Of a stretch of 64,000 nucleotides of DNA, positions 34,951 to 64,000 are shown piece after piece (position 1 is the first letter of the stretch; every line of letters starts with the position of its first letter). Both the position numbers and the translations under genes were made by a program. This DNA comes from Rhabdophis nuchalis (taxonomy: Eukaryota; Chordata; Lepidosauria; Squamata; Natricidae), in assembly GCA_039707465.1 (NCBI GenBank), contig CM077644.1, positions 144,743,962-144,807,961 of the forward strand, in the 5' to 3' direction. Below the pieces are notes generated by a model that worked only from the letters and a program-made list of their open reading frames with translations, did no database searches and was not told the origin of the DNA.

Positions 34951-37900
34951 CTGCTGTTTTGAGATTGTGAAATGTCCAGTCCAAAAACCTGAAGAAAGCC
35001 TAGAAAACGGGTCAGCTGTCATACTTAATGCCGATAAGGTCATACAAGTAATCTCCTCCCCTAAGACAGAAGTTTCTACAGAGTCATTCACTCCCCTCCT
35101 CTTTCTCTCTTACTTCTTTCCAAAAGGTTCTGCAGCTGCTTTTTTTGAAGGGTATTGTTTGCATTCATATGGTGAATGCATGCGGTTATTTGCCTTTTGC
35201 TGCTTTTTAATTAATAACAAAAAGGATAAAAGTTAAGTTTACTTTATTGTCATTGCACCTCGTATAACAAAATTAAATGCCATCTTCCGTGTATATTATA
35301 ACTATAAAAATAAACCACAAACACACATCCTTCACATTGAATTGAAACCTGGTATTGCATTAGTATTGCGCTATACAGTAGAATTCAATATACCGTAGTT
35401 ACTGCCCTGGGATAGAAGCTGTTTTTCAGCCTGTTTGTCCTTGTTTTTTATTATCCTGTACCGTCTGCCAGATGGTTAAATAAAAAAGGAGCAAAGCACA
35501 AAAGATAATAGGGATGGAGATTCATGCATTGTCAAAGAGAAGGGGGAAAAGAGCACATAAAAAGTGTTTGTTGTGTGTTTGAGTTGTTTTCCATGCCACC
35601 CTAAAGTTCAAACAGATTCCATAGGAAGACTGGCTTTGCCTATCTAATAAATATGCAGCTAGAAGGACTTTAATTTCAAGATGTAGATAAGGACCCTTCC
35701 TAGCTTGCCTCCTTCCCCTCCCCCTTCTTTCTGCTCCCCCCCCCCCACTTCTCTAGGTATCATGCAGTAGTCTCTGCAATATAAACATGGAAATGAAATC
35801 TTCAGCCAAGTTTGAAACTCCTGAGGCTTCTGGAAGTTGATCTGAAAACGCTGAAATCTGGAACTAAGATACAACGTCATCATTTTCCTCCAGTGTTGTG
35901 TTGTTTTTTTTTGAGTCCTCTCCCTGCTCAAATTGCCTATTCAAACTTTCCCCCCAATTTGCAGACAGAGAAATTGTGTGGATCCTTTCCTGCATTTCTT
36001 GTGAAGAGCAAAAAATTCTTGGACAAATTTATTAAGAGTTCCTCAATGATAAAACAGCAATAAAAGTTGCCTCTCCCTTGCCTAAATTGGGATTTAACTG
36101 AATAAGGAAAGATCAGAAGGTTGCAGACTCCAGGAGAGATAATTGTAGGATGAATGATAGGAGATACACAACATCGGTACACTTTACAATTAAATAGGTA
36201 TAAGAATATCACACTCCAGCAATGAGGATTTCATTCCAATTGTCTCCTCAAAATTCCACCACAGATTGTCATTAATCAAACTGAAATAAGCACTAGAATA
36301 AAGTACAGGATAATTTCTCTGCCTGTCGCTACTCATCATTTTCTACAGACACGGAGGGAAATAGGAGTGTACAGATCAGCTTCTGTGATTGACAGGCTTG
36401 GAATAAATACTCCCAAGAGCTTAACATCCTGTACTTACTTATTCAACTGCATTATGTGCTTTTTGCATGTTGTAGAAGCTGAACTCTGGTGCCTTGCTCT
36501 AGATTTGAAATGTGCCACTGGTGCCAATCTTCCCTGGGACTTCTCCCAGGAAAAAGCTGGTCCCTTCACATATATGCCATTAATAGAAGTGTGGCCTCCT
36601 TATCACAGCTTTACGGCAACCAGTCTGGGAAGAGAGGCATTATATGCTCCTTGAAAACAGCTGATAAGCAGCCACTTAAGGGGTATTAATCTCTAGCCAA
36701 AATAGAATTGTTCAGCAACACTAGAGAAGTGTGGAAAGGACATTCACTATTATTTCACTCTGAGCATCCATTAAATGGGTTCTGCTTCGACTCTGGTTCT
36801 TTCTTTGGGATTTTACCCAACATATCAGCATCCAGCTGTCCCTGACAGTGCTTGGAAGTTAGCAGGAAGTTTGGTCCTTCCAAATCAAGTGATTTGGTCC
36901 TTCCAAGTCAAGTGATTGGCACAGCAGAGATTCAAAGAATGTTGTTTATGTAGTCAGGTGGAATCTCAAAATCTTGAATCCTGTTCAAGTTTTTCTTGGT
37001 CCCATCTTATGGTGAACCAAATCAAGACAGGCTTGTTTTGAATCTCTTACTCATACTTTCTTCTGTCTCAGGATAGGAAAATCTCTTTTCCAAATCCCTC
37101 CTTAACGGCTCACTCATATCTCCCCAAGACCAGCTCTGGATTCCTTCCTTTTGAGAGAACATCAAAAAATGCCATAAGGCCAAGTAAGATGCAGAAGTTG
37201 AAAAACAACCCCCAAGAAGGCATGGATAAATTATGTATACTACACCGTACCAAGAAAAGATTGCGTGGACAGAATGCTTAACTCCCAATAGTCTCTTTTA
37301 CCTTTCTGCCATCCTACCTTTCTGCCAGAATCCTGCCATCCTAATGTCATTAAGCCTAAAGGCAGATATAAATCTGTGCATGAAAGAGCAACTTCTCCAT
37401 GGTTCTGAAGACAAATATCTCATGGGTAACCTGTGTAATGTTTGGGTGAAGCATGTGGGAGAGCGTCAGCAATAGAAGTAGAGGCAAAACACAGATGATA
37501 ATCTAATCACTCTGTGGGAGAAAACTCTAGTTGAATTAGGCCTGTGTTCAACGTTCTTTTGCTTGAACCTTTGTTTTGAAAGTTTTGCCTGTTAGACTAC
37601 CAAATAGTCTTGAACATATTCCTTCCGAGCCTTGGGTAAGTTTTCTGTTGTGCATTATTAATCCCTAACTTACTCAAAGGCTGCCTTCACTGCTGCTGTT
37701 TCTCACTGATAGATAATCTAGCTCAGCCATTAAATTTAGTGGGTTTCAATGTTTTTGTGTATGTATAGGAAAAAAATAATATTATTATTAATGGCCTTGA
37801 GCACTTGCTTTGGTTGAAAGGCAAAGTGGGTTAATTTATCACAAAATAAAACGCGAGTTAGAATGCAGTGGGTTCGATGTCTCATGAAACCATCAATCAC

Positions 37901-38156
37901 AGAAATATATTGGTTGTAACATCACAGCAAAAACAAGCAGCCTGCTGTTACGGTGTCCAAACAGGAAGACCAGGTGTCTTCTCCCTAACTACTAATATTG
38001 AGTGATTCACATATTACTGGATCAGGTGTAGTGTGTCGGCTGCAGCCAACAGGCAGTCTGATTTCATTGTCACAAGTGACAAGTTCAATCTGGTTTTCTT
38101 TCCCATCTGTTAGGTTACATCAGAATAGGAATGACCAAAAAGGGTTAGTGCAAGTC
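34951..38156. other. Intron sequence; one possible old LINE tail (about 35235-35480)
   Basis: TTTACTTTATTGTCATTGCA and later TGTCCTTGTTTTTTATTATCCTGTACCGTC resemble a vertebrate LINE 3' region of uncertain class. The remainder has no coding signal. Confidence 0.4.
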
Positions 38157-38164
38157 ACTTAAAT

Positions 38165-38295
38165 CAGGGGTCTGCAAAGTCGGCTCTTTTAAGACTGGTG
38201 GACTTCAACTCCCAGAATTCCCCAGCCAGCATAGTCCATAGAGTTGGACTTCAACTCTGGGAGTTGAAGTCCACCAGTCTTAAAAGAGACCCCTG
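38165..38295. mobile_element. Palindromic hAT-type MITE, rearranged arm, 131 bp
   Basis: The left arm matches 26925, but the right arm lacks about 12 bp near its end (AAAAGAG joins ACCCCTG). Flanks ACTTAAAT (38157-38164) and GCTTAAAT (38296-38303) match 7/8. Confidence 0.85.
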
Positions 38296-38303
38296 GCTTA
38301 AAT

Positions 38304-40236
38304 CAATTATGGCTGCTGGGATTTTTCGACTTTGATTTGCACAGTTCTTCCATTGCCTCATGGTCTGAGTTCTTGCTGCCACTGAGAAACTTAGAAATAA
38401 GAACATTGATATGGTCGCTCCATGCCCTGAATTTCCATTCAGTATAAAATGCCTTGGGGATATCTCACCAGCGTCCTGTGCTCAGCAACAGTATCCTTGG
38501 TTTCAGTAATTATAGTCATACTAATGGTTATGTTCATATGATTTATGATCTTCATCGTGATTCTTCTTCCCTTCTAAATTGGTGTGATGAACTGTCACTG
38601 TAAACAAATACATTTCACTGATGAAATAAAGCAATATTCTAACCGGGAGTTGGAGTTAATTACTAAAGTCAGCTCAGAGTCGTTAAAACACCAGAGTGGC
38701 AATGCATAACTGAACTGAATTGTCATTTAAAAAAAAAAGATGTATAATTCATTTGACTGTACAATAATGGATAGAAGCTAATCTGTTCCATAAAATAGAT
38801 GATCCCTTTTGCATAATTTAATTTATCTCAGTAATCTTATTTGGATTGGTATTTTTTCAATGATTCCATTGAAATGATAGCTTCAAACAGAACCCACATA
38901 GATACCAATGTATTTCATTGAAAGACCCTGCCCATCACATTTACTATTCTTGTTCCAAATGGTGATAGGATCAAGATCAGGATTTCTATTAAATAATATC
39001 AGTCATTAGAAATATGATTTGAAGAAGGGAGAACTGGCAGGAGAATTACGGGAGCTGTAGTTTCACATGTCTGTAGAACCCCTAATTATATAGAGATTGT
39101 TTTAGAGGCATTTCCACTATTCTGTCAGTGGAGTTAATCTGGGTCAGGCATCCACCTTGGTTCCTGATGACTTGTTGAGTGAGAATATGGTTAAACACCC
39201 ATTTATTTCAAGGGTTTTTTAGAAAATAATATCTTGATGAACTTAGCTCTGTGAATCAGACTTGATTGTTGTCTTTTCTGCTTGCTTAATGACAGCTGTT
39301 TTTTGGCAAGGTCATGACTAGCCTTTTTAAACTATCCTCCATTCTGCCAACTTTTCTAATTAGAGTTTCCAAAGCAACACTTGAGTTGTCTCCATTCCAT
39401 TATGCCCTGGATTGGGGGAGGGGAGAGGGAGAGATGGAGACAGAAACAGAGAGATATGCATTTTTTCACTTTTGCAAAGCATCCTAGAAAGAGTGTATTC
39501 ACCTCTTCCTGAAAAAAAGATTCCGTGTATATAATATTTATGGAGAAGGAGAACATTTTGTCCCACAATCATTTGCCACCGTGTTCCTCTTCTTTGCTAA
39601 ACTTTCATGAAACTTCTGTACAAATATCCAATTAGTACTTTTAAAACTCTTTGCTTGGAGCTACAAATGAACTTGATTGGAACTTAAAAGGGCTGGGTTG
39701 TAGCATATATGTGAAACTCAGAAAGCCACCTTCTTCCAGGTGGAGAAGGAACAGGTGTGCCTAGCTTCATTTCAGATGTGATGCCATGACCGATCTGAGG
39801 GTTGAAGCCTAAAACTCAAGGGTTGAGACTCCTAGATGAGATCCAACTATTCTTAGAAGAGTTATTGTCAAAGGATGCTAGACAGCAGCTTTTAGCAGTC
39901 TGGTGCAACACTGATTTAGAACAGTTCTGCTTTTTATTATTTCAGTGGAATACATAGGCTGGCTCCATAAAATGCCTAATCTCTATTGAAAATAATGTCT
40001 TCATTGCGGTAAACCTTCTGGATTGGTATTCTTTCTAGTGCATTCATTACAATTTGGGGAACTGATGGAATTTCAAAGTGCTTAGAAGTCTACCTTCCTC
40101 CATAAAATGTGAACTGAAATGGGTAGAAGAGCTGTGGCGTTTGCATTTTCAATACGTATAATATAGAAATTATTGATTAGGTACAAATGTATCCTCAACC
40201 CACAAGGTAGAAATTTAATATTAAATAGCTGTATTT
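38304..40236. other. Intron sequence; nothing recognised
   Basis: No coding signal or identifiable repeat. Confidence 0.5.
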
Positions 40237-40345
40237 CTATATATATATATAAGGTCACCCGGCTGTTTTGTGCTTAAGGCAGGAATAGAAGTCACGGTCT
40301 CCTACTTTCTATCCCTGGTGCCTTAACCGCTATACCAAAATGGCT
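40237..40345 (-). repeat. tRNA-derived SINE fragment
   Basis: Minus strand: TTGGTATAGCGGTTAAGGCA head and GACCGTGACTTCTATTCCTG, then the AGCCGGGTGACC body. Preceded by a TA repeat on the + strand. Confidence 0.65.
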
Positions 40346-40544
40346 TTTTAAAGAGGGGTGTGTGTATGTGTGTGGGTGTATGTTTGGTGTTTCTTTGCTA
40401 TTGCCTGACATTATTGATGTTCTCTGGGTTACTGCATGGTTGCAAGGTACTGCACTTCACTACTAAGGATTGCATCATGGGATGTAGTGACCAATTATAA
40501 CTTATAATTATAATTTAATAATAATATTCTTTTCCAAAGTGTCT

Positions 40545-40685
40545 TGCCATTGCCTGCTTCCTATGGCTGAGAGGAAATGACTAACTGAAGGCTACCCGGC
40601 TGGCTTTGTGAGCATGGCAGTACTAGAACTTACAGTCTCCTGGTTTCTACCCTGATTCCTTACCCCACAACACCAAACTGGCTTT
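40545..40685 (-). repeat. tRNA-derived SINE fragment
   Basis: Second copy of the same family: the body GTAGCCTTCAGTTAGTC and head AGCCAGTTTGGTGTTGTGGG on the minus strand. Confidence 0.6.
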
Positions 40686-40695
40686 CTGTAGATAT

Positions 40696-40980
40696 ATTAA
40701 TACAATAATACAATAGCAGAGTTGGAAGGGACCTTGTAGGTCTTCTAGTCCAACCCCCTGCGTGGGCAGGAACCTTATACCATTTCAGACAAATGGCTAT
40801 CCAACATCTTCTTAAAGACTTCCAGGGTTGGGGCATTCACAACTTCTGGAGGCAAGCTGTTCCAGAGGTTAATTGTTCTTACTGTCAGGAAATTCCTCCT
40901 CAGTTCTAAGTTGCTTCTCTCCTTGATTAGTTTCCACCCGTTGCTTCTTGTCCTGCCCCCAGGTGCCTTGGAGAATAGTA
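40696..40980 (-). mobile_element. CR1 LINE 3' end
   Basis: TAGGTCTTCTAGTCCAACCC and CAGGAAATTCCTCCTCAGTT are the complement of the CR1 ORF2 end seen intact at 58085. 5'-truncated. Confidence 0.85.
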
Positions 40981-41235
40981 ATAGTAATAAACCTTAAACA
41001 AATGAATAAACCTTAAACAAATGAATCTGAAAATGGCATAGAAAAGATAATGAGTTAAAAAGACCTGTACTGTCTTTAACCTGAAATTCTCAATTAAACA
41101 AAGAATATTCCCATCTATCTCATCAGTAATCTCTGTACTGATGCACCTACTATATAGTGATACCTATTGGAGATGAGGGAATAAATCACAACTCCCAGTA
41201 ACTAATAGACAAGTCATTTTCTTGACAAATGCTGT

Positions 41236-41395
41236 ATTTTTGGAAGTGCTTTACAATTGCCTTCTTCATATGGCTGAGAGAGAGTAACTGACCCCAAGTC
41301 ATACAACAGGCCAAGAGAAGGGGGGGAAAACCCATAGATATCCCCACTGCTTGTCCGGCACCTCACCCACTAAGTCGAACAGGCTCTCTCTAAAT
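41236..41395 (-). repeat. tRNA-derived SINE fragment, diverged
   Basis: Third copy within 1.2 kb, same orientation: ATTGCCTTCTTCATATGGCTGAG, ending near CTCACCCACTAAG. Confidence 0.5.
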
Positions 41396-42664
41396 GCATT
41401 ATCTCACTTTTAAAGATTTCTGTAAATCTTTACAGAAGATCTGTTCTTCTGTAAACAAACAGAACAAAGATTATGCCATCCAGTTCACTTTGTATTAATT
41501 AGTTTTATATTAAAAGGAATCTCTGAGTAATAGGAAGTATTTGACTCCAGGATGTTCCTACCTATTTGTACAGGGGTTTAACAAAACTACAAGTGAATGT
41601 CACCTGTCTAGACCTCAAGATCAGGCAATGGAATCACACTGAAGTGAGATCTGAACCAAAAGATATCTAGCTGATAAATATTAATATGCAAGTAGTGTGC
41701 TAGAGAAAAAGAGTGTATAATAATCCCAGAAACTTTTTTCAAAGCATTGCTCCTGCCGAGAGAATTATGGAACACCAATCAATAGCAAAGCACACACTGT
41801 GTGTTTTCAGTTCCCTGATCAAATTAGAGCTTGGGATGATTTTCCACCTGATACTCTGAAGAGGTTTTGCTAGTCTGAATGAGTAAGTAAGATTGAATTA
41901 ATAAATCGTATAGCCAAACCCAATTTCAGATGGTTTCCATGTTCCTTGTAAATCCATTCATTTTCTCCAATGAAGGGTCTTCCTTGTTTGATGGTGACTT
42001 TTCAGGTGTTTTTGTGCAGATGTCATGATAGCTGAAAATTTATGAAAGTTGAAGTTGAAGTTGGTACCAGATATGGGGTGGTTGATATGAAGACGGCAGT
42101 TCAGTTCCCATGTTTTGTAGATATAATGGTTCTTTAAGCTGAGATATTTCTTAGAAAAAGATTTGTATCCCTTCCTCAGTTCTTCTCTTACACCCATATT
42201 TTAAACACTTTAAACATATTTTGAAGCTTCTTATCTGTATTATCTAAACTAATTACAAAGATTCATACAGTGTAAGAGATCTGAATTGTGTTTAGGAAAA
42301 GACACATTGATGAGATTAATACAAATATTTTAAATAAATTAATAGAAATTTCATCTATATGTAAGAAAAACATACATATTTAGTCTGCAAAGTTATCTGA
42401 GAAAGTTAATTTCAGAGGACTTTTTTCTATATGACTCTGTTATTACACTGTTATGTCTAATAAATTACTGAATGTTCTTTAATAGCATTTTGGGTGTGCT
42501 TTTCTAAATAATTTAAATGTGAGTGTTTGAAGAGACTCCAATCCAGCCATATAAATTGGAGGGCTCCTAGGAGAAGGAGGAGAATGTTTGCTGGGAGTTG
42601 GTTAAATAGCTCAATAAATGTAGTAAATAAATACATTTTTTAAAAAAAATTCCCTCTGCCATAG
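41396..42664. other. Distal end of FRMPD1 intron 1; nothing recognised
   Basis: No repeat or additional exon identified before the first coding exon. Confidence 0.5.
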
Positions 42665-42668
42665 GTAA

Positions 42669-63891
<21,223 letters not shown>

Positions 63892-64000
63892 GTGATCTGG
63901 GAATACACTATGAGCTTTTCTGACTTGGTTAGGCTTCATCAATAATTAGCATAAACCCAAGTATCATACAAGCTTATTCATCCATAATAATGTTGGTGCC

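Overview
This window is vertebrate nuclear DNA, most likely from an advanced snake and certainly from a squamate reptile. The evidence is the repeat content: Sauria-type tRNA SINEs, a BovB-type RTE LINE tail, L2- and CR1-group LINE tails, a snake CR1 (L3/Snake1-type) tail ending in an (AATAG)n tract, GATA (Bkm-like) arrays and many short hAT-type elements with 8-bp target duplications. There are no operons, bacterial genes or CRISPR arrays.

The only protein-coding gene I can support is FRMPD1 (FERM and PDZ domain containing 1) on the + strand. A CpG island at about 1500-2260 probably holds its promoter and a non-coding first exon (strong donor at 1958/1959). A 40.7-kb first intron follows. 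Eight coding exons then lie at 42669-42754, 46040-46197, 46832-46934, 48400-48445, 56039-56146, 60548-60643, 61529-61654 and 63772-63891. All junctions are AG/GT and the frame is open for 281 codons. These encode a basic N-terminal helix, the whole PDZ domain, the linker and most of the FERM F1 lobe. The rest of the FERM domain and the long C-terminal tail lie beyond the right edge.

The remainder is intron, heavily seeded with mobile elements. By region: 1-3300 has a nested hAT-in-BovB insertion, the CpG island, an inverted repeat block and a hAT MITE. 5-30 kb carries CR1 and L2 tails, tRNA-type SINEs, several hAT MITE families (one with an internal minisatellite) and TA-flanked MITEs. 31-35 kb has a complete Sauria SINE with an 11-bp target duplication, a second nested-type hAT, a Penelope-like GIY-YIG remnant, a second SINE and an L2 tail. 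46-49 kb has DNA transposons packed between PDZ exons, including two hATs stacked in one target. 49-59 kb has an L2 fragment with a 205-codon open frame, an unexplained 190-bp open minus-strand block with splice-like edges, and a GATA/GGATA microsatellite cluster interrupted by an L2 fragment. 60-64 kb has short introns with an L2 fragment and a Sauria SINE near exon boundaries.

I found no clear undescribed biological system. The best leads are the minus-strand exon-like block at 53040-53229, the long perfect-palindrome hAT family, the double hAT insertion at 48606-48892, and the CpG island with a perfect CArG box. Family names for repeats come from recognition of consensus features, not from a database search.
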